Assembly (NCBI GenBank): GCA_022614705.1
Contig: JAKEIB010000353.1
Location: 1 to 15,920 of the forward strand
Direction of reading: 5' to 3'
Origin: Planctomycetota bacterium
Lineage (GTDB): Bacteria > Planctomycetota > Planctomycetia > Pirellulales > Lacipirellulaceae
Length of the DNA stretch: 15,920 bases
Within the stretch, counting starts at the first letter, position 1. The number at the start of each line of letters is the position of its first letter. A program made the translations under genes and the position numbers. The notes below the pieces were generated by a model. That model made no database searches. It saw nothing but the letters and a program-made list of their open reading frames with translations, and was not told the origin of the DNA. This document shows positions 9,179 through 15,920 of the stretch, one piece after another.

Positions 9179-9488
9179 CGAATTTCTACCGCGCCGTCTG
9201 AAGAGCCATTTTCCTGCTGAATTTGTTGCCAATACGGTGCAAGAACAAGGATGGAGTGGAAAACGAAACGGTGAATTGATGCGATTGGCCGAACCGGAGT
9301 TCGACGCATTTGTCACGATGGACCGCAGTATCGAGTATCAACAGAATCTATCCGGGTTCGGCTTGGCGGTGATTCTGCTCCACGCGTCGAGCAATCGGTT
9401 TGCTGATTTGTTGCCGTTGTTACCCGATCTGTTGTCGAAGTTACGGTCAGCGGCGCCTGGACAGATTCAGCAAGTGCCGAGCGCGTAA
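9162..9488 (+). CDS. DUF5615 PIN-like toxin component
   Basis: The 108-residue protein begins MRILLDEFLPRRLK, the DUF5615 (Mut7-C/PIN-like) signature whose D6-E7 form part of the acidic centre. It continues with V-Q-E-x-G-W-S-G and F-V-T-M-D-R-S-I-E-Y-Q-Q-N-L (D54-R55), then the conserved LLPLLPDLL. The family is predicted to be a nuclease and is almost always encoded directly after a DUF433 gene, as here with a 17-bp overlap. GGAG at 9148-9151 is a usable ribosome binding site. The length is normal and all acidic motifs are present, so the pair looks intact. The toxic activity is inferred from the family, not shown. Confidence 0.9.
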   Translation: MRILLDEFLPRRLKSHFPAEFVANTVQEQGWSGKRNGELMRLAEPEFDAFVTMDRSIEYQQNLSGFGLAVILLHASSNRFADLLPLLPDLLSKLRSAAPGQIQQVPSA

Positions 9489-9531
9489 CTAAATCATTCT
9501 TCAACGATTCTGTACCCGACGGAGTTGCTAA

Positions 9532-10533
9532 ATGCTTCGAATTCTTGTTTACATCACGATAGCGCACTGCTTCCTCTTTGTGGTCTCCCCCGGTTCTTGC
9601 GCCGCGGAATTCTACGTCGCCGGTTGGAACGTCGAGAACCTGTTCGACCTGCAGGACGACCCCGAAGTCGAGTACGACGAGGATTTCACGCCCCAGTCGC
9701 CGAAGAAGTGGACCAAGGAGCGGCTGGAGATCAAGCTCAAGAACCTGGCCGATGCAATTGGCAAGATGAACAACGGCAATGGCCCCGACGTGCTGGGCCT
9801 ATGCGAGGTGGAGAATCGCAAAGTCGTCGAGATGCTGCGGGAAAAGCTCGCGCCCTTGGGACGCAGATATGAGATCCTACACAAGGATTCGCCCAGCGAT
9901 CGCGGCATCGATTGTGCGCTACTCTACGATGCCGACGTGTTCGGGCTGGCGGACTCGAAGTTTCACTTCGTCGACGCCGAGAAAACGCGCGATATCATCG
10001 AGGCCCGGCTACATCGCGACTCCGGCGACCTGTTCGTGTTCGTGAACCACTGGCCGTCGCGACACAACGACGAGTGGCAACGGCTCAAGGCGGCCGACGT
10101 GTTGCGCAAGCGGCTCGACGAGATCCTGGCGGCCGACCCGAAGGCCGACATCGTGATGGTCGGCGACTTCAACGACGAGCCGGACAATATCGCGTTGCGG
10201 GACAACTTACGGGCCGCAAAAAGCAAGGACAATCTGCCTGCCGGCGCGCTCTTCGATACAACCGCGTTCCTCGAGGACGACAAGCAGGGCACGTTTGTCT
10301 TCGACAACAAGTGGGAATTAATCGACCACATTATCATCTCGCCTGGCCTGCTGGATGACGCCGGCTACCGCTGGAAAGACGACAGCAGCGAGCGAATCGA
10401 CCGCGACGAGTTGATCTACCGCCCGCAGTATCCAAACGTCATTCCCCGGCCCTCGACCAGCTACACCAGGAACGACTTTCACAAGAACGGCTATTCCGAC
10501 CATCTCGCGTTGGGATGCGTCATCGTCGAGTGA
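9532..10533 (+). CDS. Secreted endonuclease/exonuclease/phosphatase-family protein
   Basis: The 333-residue protein starts with a signal peptide (hydrophobic 4-22, likely cleavage after A24 or A25 in GSCAAEF), so it is exported. The remainder is a full EEP (DNase I-like) domain: GWN33VENLFD, LCE92VEN, D123-R-G-I-D127, NH173W, VGD212FN214DEP, D265H and SD323H324. These are the expected metal and catalytic residues. Possible substrates are extracellular DNA, nucleotides or phosphoesters; the sequence does not say which. The start has GGAG (9521-9524) 7 nt upstream. It follows the DUF5615 gene by 43 bp on the same strand, so co-transcription is possible but functional linkage is unlikely. Confidence 0.92.
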   Translation: MLRILVYITIAHCFLFVVSPGSCAAEFYVAGWNVENLFDLQDDPEVEYDEDFTPQSPKKWTKERLEIKLKNLADAIGKMNNGNGPDVLGLCEVENRKVVEMLREKLAPLGRRYEILHKDSPSDRGIDCALLYDADVFGLADSKFHFVDAEKTRDIIEARLHRDSGDLFVFVNHWPSRHNDEWQRLKAADVLRKRLDEILAADPKADIVMVGDFNDEPDNIALRDNLRAAKSKDNLPAGALFDTTAFLEDDKQGTFVFDNKWELIDHIIISPGLLDDAGYRWKDDSSERIDRDELIYRPQYPNVIPRPSTSYTRNDFHKNGYSDHLALGCVIVE

Positions 10534-10560
10534 TTCGATGGCAGCGTTCCCAGGCGCCGT

Positions 10561-10588
10561 TTCACTTTTCAAGCGCGGTGTGTACACT
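10561..10588 (+). promoter_or_regulatory. Possible promoter of the zinc-ribbon gene
   Basis: TTCACT (10561-10566) and TACACT (10583-10588) are 4-of-6 matches to -35 and -10 with a 16-bp spacer. Transcription from here would begin after the upstream ATG of the same frame at 10538, which supports the internal start at 10703. Confidence 0.35.
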
Positions 10589-10702
10589 AAAAGCGGGCGA
10601 GCGTGGGCACGGGCAGATGGCGCGGTTTCATGTCCGGCACGCGGCGGCGCACTGATCTTGCGCGATGGCGCTCCGCCGGCGGCCTGTCTTTTCGGTGTGT
10701 CG

Positions 10703-11608
10703 ATGGCGATTCAGATCGAGTGTCCGGGATGCAAGGCGACGATTCACGTTGCCGACGAGCTGGCCGGCAAGCAGGGCAAGTGCGTCCAGTGTGGCCACAA
10801 GCTGACTGTGCCGGGACGCGCGAGCCTCGGCGGGCTCTCGCCGACACTGTTCGAAGCCACGCCCGAGTCGATGATTCGCGAGCTGCACCGCCGGCAACAA
10901 AGTGCGCTGCTATTGCTGTTTCCAATGCCGGCTGACGGTTCGTACGATCTGGACAACGTGCCGGATGCGGAGCTGAAGTGCATCGCTACCGAGGACATCA
11001 GTCAGCCGCGCTTCGTTCAGCTCGTGGCCAGCTTCGCGAAACGATTCGGGCCGCGAAAGAAGAGCGTGGTGGGGCCGACACTCGAAGAGCAACTGTACCA
11101 GTTGAAGGGCGATCGGCTAGGGATGAGTTTTGAAGAGTTCAAGGAAAAGTACGCGCGCAGCGGCGAGGGCGGCTTGAAGCTGCCGCTTTGCTCGGACACG
11201 GCCTGGGGCGCGAACAAGGCGTCGCTCCATTCGGAACCCTGGCATAAGCAGGCCGGGATTATCAACGCGCGGGTCGATTTGCCGATTGAAGACAATTCGC
11301 CCACGGTGGCCGGCGTGAAAACGGAATTACTTTTGTATCAATTCGTCGACGGCAAGTTGTTCCGCATCGCCGCGTTCTTGCCCACCGACCATTTCCACGT
11401 CGTCAGCGAAGCGGCAATCAAAAAATATGGGCCGGTGACGCGAGAAACACAAAAACCGCGGCAGCTCGTATGGGAGAATCCGGTCGCCACGGTGGTGTTG
11501 ACGCGCGGGACGGTTCATCCACGCGAAGCGTCGATACTGGAATTGTCACACAATCAATTAGCAGAACTTGCCGCGTCGCGGACGCCCACAGCGGCCGCCG
11601 ATATCTGA
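10703..11608 (+). CDS. Zinc-ribbon protein of unknown function
   Basis: The predicted protein has 301 residues from the ATG at 10703. The frame is open back to 10538, but those 55 residues look random and the first conserved segment starts MAIQIECPGC. The N-terminus is a four-cysteine zinc ribbon: C7-x2-C10 and C27-x2-C30, of the MJ0042 type common in planctomycetes. The rest (about 45-300) matches no family I recognise. It is soluble, mixed alpha/beta, with L-E-E-Q-L-Y-Q-L-K and L-L-L-Y-Q-F-V-D-G-K-L-F-R-I-A-A-F stretches, the latter like beta-hairpins of a small ligand-binding fold. No signal peptide or membrane segment is seen. The start lacks a Shine-Dalgarno. A strong hairpin follows the stop. 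Confidence 0.8.
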   Translation: MAIQIECPGCKATIHVADELAGKQGKCVQCGHKLTVPGRASLGGLSPTLFEATPESMIRELHRRQQSALLLLFPMPADGSYDLDNVPDAELKCIATEDISQPRFVQLVASFAKRFGPRKKSVVGPTLEEQLYQLKGDRLGMSFEEFKEKYARSGEGGLKLPLCSDTAWGANKASLHSEPWHKQAGIINARVDLPIEDNSPTVAGVKTELLLYQFVDGKLFRIAAFLPTDHFHVVSEAAIKKYGPVTRETQKPRQLVWENPVATVVLTRGTVHPREASILELSHNQLAELAASRTPTAAADI

Positions 11609-11613
11609 GCCCA

Positions 11614-11642
11614 TAAAGCCGGCGATGGCATCGCCGGTTTTA
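11614..11642. terminator. Bidirectional intrinsic terminator
   Basis: CCGGCGAT (11619-11626) pairs with ATCGCCGG (11630-11637) around a 3-nt loop. Flanking TAAAG and TTTTA extend the stem and supply the U-tract on the plus strand, with a weaker U-tract on the minus strand. It lies between the convergent genes ending at 11608 and 11640, overlapping the latter's stop codon. Confidence 0.7.
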
Positions 11643-12107
11643 CGCCGAGACTGGGTCGAGATTATCGCGAAAGCGCTCCAGCACTTCCCGCGGCTCGAGG
11701 TTGAACACGGCCCGGCCGGCGGTGTTCCACTCGCTGCCGTTCCAAATGAATACGGCCGTGGCGGCACGGAGATTCGACACCGCTTCGACCTCCTCCATTC
11801 CGCCGCCTTCGATCGCTTCGAAACCAATCGTTACCCCCACCAGGCCCACGAGTTCGCCGTTGGCCCGGTCGCGGGCCAAGAGCACGCCATCCTGAAAAGC
11901 GCAACTCTTCCACGCCAGGCCACGCGGCTTGCCACTCGCCGCCGCCGTTTCGAAGAATTTCGTTTCCAGCAGGCGTCGATCGCGCACGAATTGCCGCAAC
12001 GCCCGCTCCTTCCGTCGCGCGAACAACGTCGGTCGCAACACGGTCCACAGCAGGCAAGCCACGACAAATAGCCCGAACAGCGTGAACCAGAACAGATACT
12101 TGAACAT
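11640..12107 (-). CDS. Membrane-anchored protein of unknown function
   Basis: The 155-residue protein starts MFKYLFWFTLFGLFVVACLLW, a single N-terminal transmembrane segment (about 4-25), followed by a basic stretch (RRKERALRQFVRDRR). A C-terminal globular domain (about 55-150) includes GVLLARDRANGELVGLVGVTI and EEVEAVSNLRAATAVF. I do not know a function; the pattern recalls a conserved planctomycete hypothetical protein. Twenty-nine further upstream codons are in frame, but they overlap the preceding gene and look random. AGGG precedes the ATG. A TACACT sequence (12120-12115) would give a nearly leaderless transcript, so co-transcription with the gene 25 bp upstream seems likelier. Confidence 0.8.
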   Translation of the reverse strand: MFKYLFWFTLFGLFVVACLLWTVLRPTLFARRKERALRQFVRDRRLLETKFFETAAASGKPRGLAWKSCAFQDGVLLARDRANGELVGLVGVTIGFEAIEGGGMEEVEAVSNLRAATAVFIWNGSEWNTAGRAVFNLEPREVLERFRDNLDPVSA

Positions 12108-12132
12108 CCGCCCTAGTGTAACACAGTTCGCG

Positions 12133-12507
12133 CTACTGCTCGACCGGTGGATCAAACAGCGGCCGCGCGGACATCGGCGCGCCCCGCGGCCCAACCGGCT
12201 CCGCCATCACCTGCTGGTAAGCACCGTCGTCGTCGTTTGAATAACATCCGTTGACGACACCGCGGCACTCGTAGGGCGGCCGCGGCGCGTGTGGCACGCG
12301 CACTAGATTGTGTGTGCAGAAGCCGCCACACGATGTCGGGCCGAGAACCAAGCACGCATGGTAACCGCCGCCCCAGCCATACCCCCAGCACTGGCAAAAA
12401 TTGCCCGGCATGTTCCAATAGCCGCTGGCCTGAACTGGCACAGTGACATTCACACCGACCAGCAAAGCCGCGAACGGTACGACATTTTCCAACAGTCGAC
12501 GGCGCAT
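12133..12507 (-). CDS. Small secreted Cys/Gly-rich protein of unknown function
   Basis: The 124-residue protein begins with a typical signal peptide: basic MRRRLLENV, a hydrophobic core to about 22, and probable cleavage after VQA (SGYWNMPG follows). The mature part is rich in Cys, Gly, Tyr and Trp (SGYWNMPGNFCQCWGYGWGG then CGGFC), then proline-rich, with two more cysteines near the middle. This suggests a small disulphide-stabilised extracellular or envelope protein; no enzymatic motif is visible. The frame opens 11 codons earlier, but the start chosen gives the best signal peptide. It ends 25 bp before the membrane-anchored gene on the same strand, so the two probably form an operon. Confidence 0.7.
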   Translation of the reverse strand: MRRRLLENVVPFAALLVGVNVTVPVQASGYWNMPGNFCQCWGYGWGGGYHACLVLGPTSCGGFCTHNLVRVPHAPRPPYECRGVVNGCYSNDDDGAYQQVMAEPVGPRGAPMSARPLFDPPVEQ

Positions 12508-12597
12508 ACGGCGATCTCGCAAAGGTGTGCGGAGCGGCAAGCCAGCTCATCGTAATGCATCGAGCGCCCGGCGAGCGGCGAATCAGACGACATGCAG

Positions 12598-12622
12598 CCG
12601 ACCGCAAGGTTTGCGCGGTCGG
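12598..12622. repeat. 8-bp hairpin upstream of the secreted-protein gene
   Basis: CCGACCGC (12598-12605) pairs with GCGGTCGG (12615-12622) around a 9-nt loop. It lies 91 bp upstream of the start at 12507 and 18 bp from the larger repeat at 12640-12714. Its function is unclear. Confidence 0.5.
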
Positions 12623-12639
12623 AATAAGCGGCACCCGGC

Positions 12640-12714
12640 ATGTGGGAGGCCTCTCCGAGGCCGATTACGGTATCGCCAATTGGGCGGAATCGGCGTCGGA
12701 GACGCCTCCCACAT
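12640..12714. repeat. Double-hairpin palindromic repeat after pyrB
   Basis: The arms 12640-12666 and 12688-12714 (27 nt each) are reverse complements at 25 of 27 positions. Each is also a 6-bp hairpin with a 3-nt loop: GGCCTC-TCC-GAGGCC and GGCGTC-GGA-GACGCC. The two mismatches between arms are one base pair, C-G in one and G-C in the other. The element lies 35 bp downstream of the pyrB stop, so it may act at the 3' end of that transcript. Confidence 0.8.
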
Positions 12715-12749
12715 TTCAATGGAGCGATTTCAATAATGCGAAACGGCGG

Positions 12750-14009
12750 TCAATCGTTGTAATTGTGCCGCTCGACGTACTCGGTGAGAAAATGCCGCGA
12801 GATGAGGTGGTCCACGTCGAAGATGTGGGCCAACAGGGCGGCACGGATCCACATTCCGTTGCGGGCCTGGCGAAAATACATGGCCCGCGGGTCGTTGTCG
12901 ATCTCTGGCGGAATCTCGCCGAAATGCTGGTCGCGCGGGAACGGGTGCAGGATCGGCGCGTACTCCTTCATCCGCGACACGAGCTCCGACGTAAGGCAGT
13001 AGCGCGAGAAGTCGATTGACGCGAACGACGCCGCATCCTGTGGATCGTTGTGCTCCTTCTGGATCCGCGTCATGTACAGCGCGTCGAGCTGCTCGATCAC
13101 GGGCCGGCCGTCGAGCTGCTCTTCGAACGAATCGAACTCGTAGAACCGCACGTTGCGGTCCTTGAGACGCTCGCGCAGGTCTTCCCGCATCGCCAGCTTG
13201 GGATGATCGGGGGCGATGAACACCAGCCGCACTTCGTCGTACAGCGCGAGCAGCATGGCAAGCGAGCGGACCGTGCGCCCCCGGCCAATATCGCCGCAGA
13301 AGCTGTACGTCTTGTGCGCCAGCCCCTTGGTGAGTCCCAAGTAACCCTTGCGCTCACGCAGCTCTTCAAATCGGTTCGCAGCTGGCGAATCCTTCGAGCT
13401 GGCGAATTGGAACGACCTCTGCAGCGTGTAAATATCAAGCAGCGCTTGCGTGGGGTGCTCATCCGCGCCGGAACCTGCGTTCACGATCGGCACGCTGCGC
13501 TGACCGCTCGTGTCCAGGTCGTTCATCAGGTACGCACACGACTCGGCCAGCCGGGCGATCGGGCTGCGCATGATGATCGTGTCGAAGTAGCTGCTGAACA
13601 TGCGGATCGAATCGAACCGCGTCTCGCCCTTGGTCTCCGACGACGTGCTCGGGTCGCGCACCTCATTGCACGTGATGCCCAAAATCTGGCAGGCAGCCAT
13701 GAACGAGAGAAACGTGCGGGTCGACGGCTGCGTAAAGTACAGCATGGCCCGTTTGTGCGGCAGCAGATTGATGAGAAAATCCTGCCCCGCGCGACTCTTG
13801 GAGAGAATGCGGATCATGTCGGCGATGCCGGCAAGCTCCTCCAAAAACCCGGCCGAGAACTGGCCGGAGAAAATCACGTGGCGAATCCGCCCGTCGCGCT
13901 CGAACTCAGGCGTTTTCATCCGCACCGGCCGCTGCAAACGCGATTCGTAAAGCAGCAGGTCCCGTTCGTCCTGCGTCTTCGGGCGTTTCATGGTGGGGGC
14001 GGTGGACAT
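12750..14009 (-). CDS. pyrB: Aspartate carbamoyltransferase (divergent, long form)
   Basis: The 419-residue protein joins carbamoyl phosphate to aspartate in the second step of pyrimidine synthesis. The carbamoyl-phosphate site is clear: S96-T-R-T99 (FTQPSTRTFLSF), R148 in IIMRSP and H185-P-T-Q188. K128-G-E-T matches the 80s-loop lysine motif. The aspartate side shows GRGR245TV, M-T-R315-I-Q317 and H355-P-F-P358-R, equivalent to E. coli R167, R229/Q231 and P268. Differences from E. coli: a 44-residue N-terminal extension, insertions near 200-232, S149 for the usual His in RHP, and F357 for the usual Leu. Aspartate rather than ornithine specificity is inferred from MTRxQ and HPxPR. No pyrI or pyrC is adjacent. 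M7 at 13991 is an alternative start. Confidence 0.88.
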   Translation of the reverse strand: MSTAPTMKRPKTQDERDLLLYESRLQRPVRMKTPEFERDGRIRHVIFSGQFSAGFLEELAGIADMIRILSKSRAGQDFLINLLPHKRAMLYFTQPSTRTFLSFMAACQILGITCNEVRDPSTSSETKGETRFDSIRMFSSYFDTIIMRSPIARLAESCAYLMNDLDTSGQRSVPIVNAGSGADEHPTQALLDIYTLQRSFQFASSKDSPAANRFEELRERKGYLGLTKGLAHKTYSFCGDIGRGRTVRSLAMLLALYDEVRLVFIAPDHPKLAMREDLRERLKDRNVRFYEFDSFEEQLDGRPVIEQLDALYMTRIQKEHNDPQDAASFASIDFSRYCLTSELVSRMKEYAPILHPFPRDQHFGEIPPEIDNDPRAMYFRQARNGMWIRAALLAHIFDVDHLISRHFLTEYVERHNYND

Positions 14010-14047
14010 TCGGGCACCGGCAGCCTTGCCGCGACTGGTCTAGCGCT

Positions 14048-14077
14048 GTTATCGCACGCGAGCGCAGCAGTCGTCAA
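14048..14077 (-). promoter_or_regulatory. Sigma70-type promoter of pyrB
   Basis: On the minus strand TTGACG (14077-14072, 5 of 6) and GATAAC (14053-14048, 4 of 6) are separated by 18 bp. Transcription would begin near 14041, giving a short leader of about 32 nt to the ATG at 14009. There is no room for a long pyrimidine attenuator. Confidence 0.5.
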
Positions 14078-14090
14078 GGGGCGCACGTAT

Positions 14091-14145
14091 GTTAGGCTTT
14101 CAGCCTGACACGTTGCGGAATGTCAGCCTGGACAGGCTAATGTAC
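14091..14145. repeat. Double-hairpin palindromic repeat at the end of the ABC permease gene
   Basis: Arm one (14091-14110) contains AGGCT-TTC-AGCCT then GACA. Arm two (14121-14145) is its inverted relative with AGCCT-GGAC-AGGCT. The middle base pair of the stem is swapped (G-C against C-G) between arms, and the loops differ by one base. It is related in sequence to 2515-2576 (shared AGCCT/AGGCT core). The right end overlaps the first base of the permease stop codon (14145-14147). Confidence 0.75.
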
Positions 14146-15776
14146 TAATCCGCCACGCGCCAGCGCACTTGAAATAGCCGCGTCATCAAAAGAATTAGCG
14201 CCACGTTGTACACAATCGACCAGCCCGCGTAACCGAAGAACAACCCCAAGTCGCCGACCGACGCGGTCACTCCCGGATTATCGTTCTGCGTCACATCCAG
14301 CGGCAGTGCGAACGTCGCCGAGAATGGGCTCAGCACGCCGAGCGCATCGGCAACGGCCGCTTCCGTCGAACCCGTTAAAAACGTTTTCACAAAAAACGAC
14401 GCCGCGACTGGGGCCATGAACATCGTCACGATGATCAGGTACGTCGCGATCAGGCTCGTCGACGACTTCTGAAAGATCGTCGAACAGAAGAGCGCCGTTA
14501 CGGCCGTCGTCACGCAGCACAACGCGACAATCAGCAAGTATCCGGCCATCGTCGGCAAATTGTACCAGAAGGGCAGCGGCATCACGCACGCCAAGAGCAC
14601 CGGCCAAAGCAGGAACGACGTCAGCACGCTCGACACCCGCAAGCCGGAAAACAGCTTGCCCCACAGCATTTGCCAGGGCGTAACGAGCGTCACCAATAGC
14701 AGGTCGAGCGTCTGCCGCTCGCGTTCGCTGGTGACGCTGCCGGCGGAAAACACGGGGCCGACCAGCATGTTGAACAGCAGCACGTATGAAATGTACCACG
14801 GCGCGTACGCGGGCCAGATGTACAGGCAGCACGCCATCACGATCAGCGCCAGCAGCATGCTGATCTGAATCACCAGCCGCAGCATGAGCGTGCCCTGGCT
14901 GAAAATCTCGCTGCGCATCTCTTTGTCGTAGATCGGATTGATGCCCTCTTCCATGAACGACGTGCGCTTGGGCGGCGCGAACAGGCGGTCGGGGAATTCG
15001 TCGCGCTTGATGTACAGGCCGACCGCCTCGCGGGCCTCGGTCTCAAGGTCCACCACTTCCTTGCCTTCGCTACCCAGGTCGGGCGGATAGAGCAGCCGGC
15101 GGCAAACGTTCTGCCACATCAGCGCCGCGAGCGACACGCAGGCGATGGGTACAACCGTCACCACGACCAACAACCGCATTTCGCCAAGCTGTTCGAGCGA
15201 ATTCCAGGCCAACACGCAAATCATCGCCAGCGGCAGAATCATGAGGTACGACACCACCAGCGACGCACTCGTGCGCTTGAAGTAACTGCTGGCCCACAAG
15301 CTGATCATGCCGAATAAGCCCACAGTCGCGATCATCCCAAAATACGCGGCAAACACTTCGTACAGCGACACGCCGCCCAGCGGCAGGCAAAGCATCACGA
15401 TCGGCAGCGAGCAAACCATGAGGATACCGAGGTGGCACAGCGCGGCAAACAGTTTGCCGAGCACGATCGCTCCCGGCCGCAGCGGACTGGCCAGCAGCAT
15501 CTCGTAACTCATGCGCTCTTTCTCGCCCGTGATCGCCCCAGCCGCGAAACTGGGGGCCATCAGCGACGCCAGCATGTACTGCCCGAAGAAAAACAAATTC
15601 ACCAGCCGCTTCGCCGCCTCCGGCTGAGCCATATCCAACCGCTGTTCCTGCGGCCAAGCGAGCCACACAACGCCGCCCAGCAGCGCGACATAGGCAAACA
15701 AAAGCACAAACGCCCGCGTCATGCGGAGATTAGTGAGAAGCTCGTGCTGGAGAACTGGGTTTTCGCGGACGTACAC
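14145..15776 (-). CDS. ABC-2 type transport permease with two fused halves
   Basis: With a GTG start at 15776 the protein has 543 residues, MYVRENPVLQHELL onward. A TTG at 15818 in the same frame would add 14 Ser-rich residues; neither has a Shine-Dalgarno, so the start is uncertain. About twelve hydrophobic segments form two homologous halves. NPVLQHEL (6-13) matches NPIYDKEM (280-287). TGEKER then LL-ASPLRP and GKLFAAL (83-113) matches TSERER then LLVTLVTP and GKLFSGL (349-379). SSYFKRTSASL (163-173) matches STIFQKSSTSL (432-442). A cytoplasmic hydrophilic linker (about 230-280) separates them. The family forms the membrane channel of export ABC transporters; the substrate is unknown. The ATPase is not in the window and may lie beyond its right edge. 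Confidence 0.88.
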   Translation of the reverse strand: MYVRENPVLQHELLTNLRMTRAFVLLFAYVALLGGVVWLAWPQEQRLDMAQPEAAKRLVNLFFFGQYMLASLMAPSFAAGAITGEKERMSYEMLLASPLRPGAIVLGKLFAALCHLGILMVCSLPIVMLCLPLGGVSLYEVFAAYFGMIATVGLFGMISLWASSYFKRTSASLVVSYLMILPLAMICVLAWNSLEQLGEMRLLVVVTVVPIACVSLAALMWQNVCRRLLYPPDLGSEGKEVVDLETEAREAVGLYIKRDEFPDRLFAPPKRTSFMEEGINPIYDKEMRSEIFSQGTLMLRLVIQISMLLALIVMACCLYIWPAYAPWYISYVLLFNMLVGPVFSAGSVTSERERQTLDLLLVTLVTPWQMLWGKLFSGLRVSSVLTSFLLWPVLLACVMPLPFWYNLPTMAGYLLIVALCCVTTAVTALFCSTIFQKSSTSLIATYLIIVTMFMAPVAASFFVKTFLTGSTEAAVADALGVLSPFSATFALPLDVTQNDNPGVTASVGDLGLFFGYAGWSIVYNVALILLMTRLFQVRWRVAD

Positions 15777-15847
15777 AGAAGATTGACAACTTGAACTCGA
15801 GGATTTGCAACCAGACAACTAAGAAACAAATCAAAAAGACACTACTG

Positions 15848-15863
15848 TCCGGCTAACGCCGGA
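15848..15863. repeat. Small hairpin upstream of the ABC permease
   Basis: TCCGGC-TAAC-GCCGGA is a 6-bp stem with a 4-nt loop, about 70-85 bp upstream of the permease start. The TAACGCCGG core also occurs in the 4239-4307 element. Positions 15819-15920 show no supported gene. Confidence 0.4.
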
Positions 15864-15920
15864 GTGACTTCGGTTAACTCTTAGGATTTCAACAAGTTGC
15901 GTTCGACAATGCGTGTACAC

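Noticed and set aside
10538..10702. An N-terminal extension of the zinc-ribbon protein
   Set aside because: The 55 residues look random, and a possible promoter lies inside this stretch; the conserved protein starts at 10703.
13050..14108. A 352-codon plus-strand open frame opposite pyrB
   Set aside because: Antisense to pyrB, whose motifs are clear; the translated sequence looks random and Arg/His rich.

Overview
The window is a GC-rich stretch of bacterial chromosome. It most likely comes from a planctomycete of the Pirellulales type. This is inferred from the kinds of proteins present (a stand-alone FHA-GAF-PP2C regulator, a DUF433/DUF5615 pair, an MJ0042-like zinc-ribbon protein, a large ABC-2 permease starting RENPVLQHELL) and from intergenic spaces packed with short palindromic repeats. 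No 16S rRNA or other marker gene is present, so the assignment is indirect. There is no rRNA, tRNA, CRISPR array, prophage or insertion sequence.

Layout. Positions 1-312 hold a good sigma70-type promoter and a 67-bp palindromic repeat before an FHA-GAF-PP2C phosphatase (313-2001, +). A heptamer-based inverted repeat separates it from a convergent BON-domain gene (2099-2326, -). Next come the serine biosynthesis genes serC (4310-5407, -) and serA (2573-4192, -), transcribed serC to serA. A 600-bp space (5408-6010) with two elaborate palindromic repeats divides them from the divergent acnA aconitase (6011-8836, +). Rightward of acnA lie a DUF433/DUF5615 antitoxin-toxin-like pair (8942-9488), a secreted endonuclease/exonuclease/phosphatase-family protein (9532-10533) and a zinc-ribbon protein of unknown function (10703-11608). 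A terminator hairpin then meets two small leftward genes of unknown function (a membrane-anchored protein, 11640-12107, and a secreted Cys/Gly-rich protein, 12133-12507). A divergent aspartate carbamoyltransferase (12750-14009, -) and a tandemly duplicated ABC-2 permease (14145 to about 15776, -) complete the window.

How the genes work together. SerC and SerA catalyse consecutive steps of the phosphorylated serine pathway, with SerA first in the pathway. Aconitase belongs to the TCA cycle and the carbamoyltransferase to pyrimidine synthesis. The rest is accessory: a signalling phosphatase, a toxin-antitoxin-like pair and envelope or secreted proteins. There is no single multi-gene accessory system.

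The most distinctive signal is in the non-coding DNA. Five separate intergenic elements share a double-hairpin design. Each arm folds on itself and the two arms are also complementary to each other. In four of the five, the arms differ mainly by paired changes that keep each arm's own hairpin intact. A sixth element (5672-5862) is a nested set of six palindromes symmetric about one axis, and another palindrome lies in frame inside acnA. No computation or database search was run; every family assignment comes from reading motifs.
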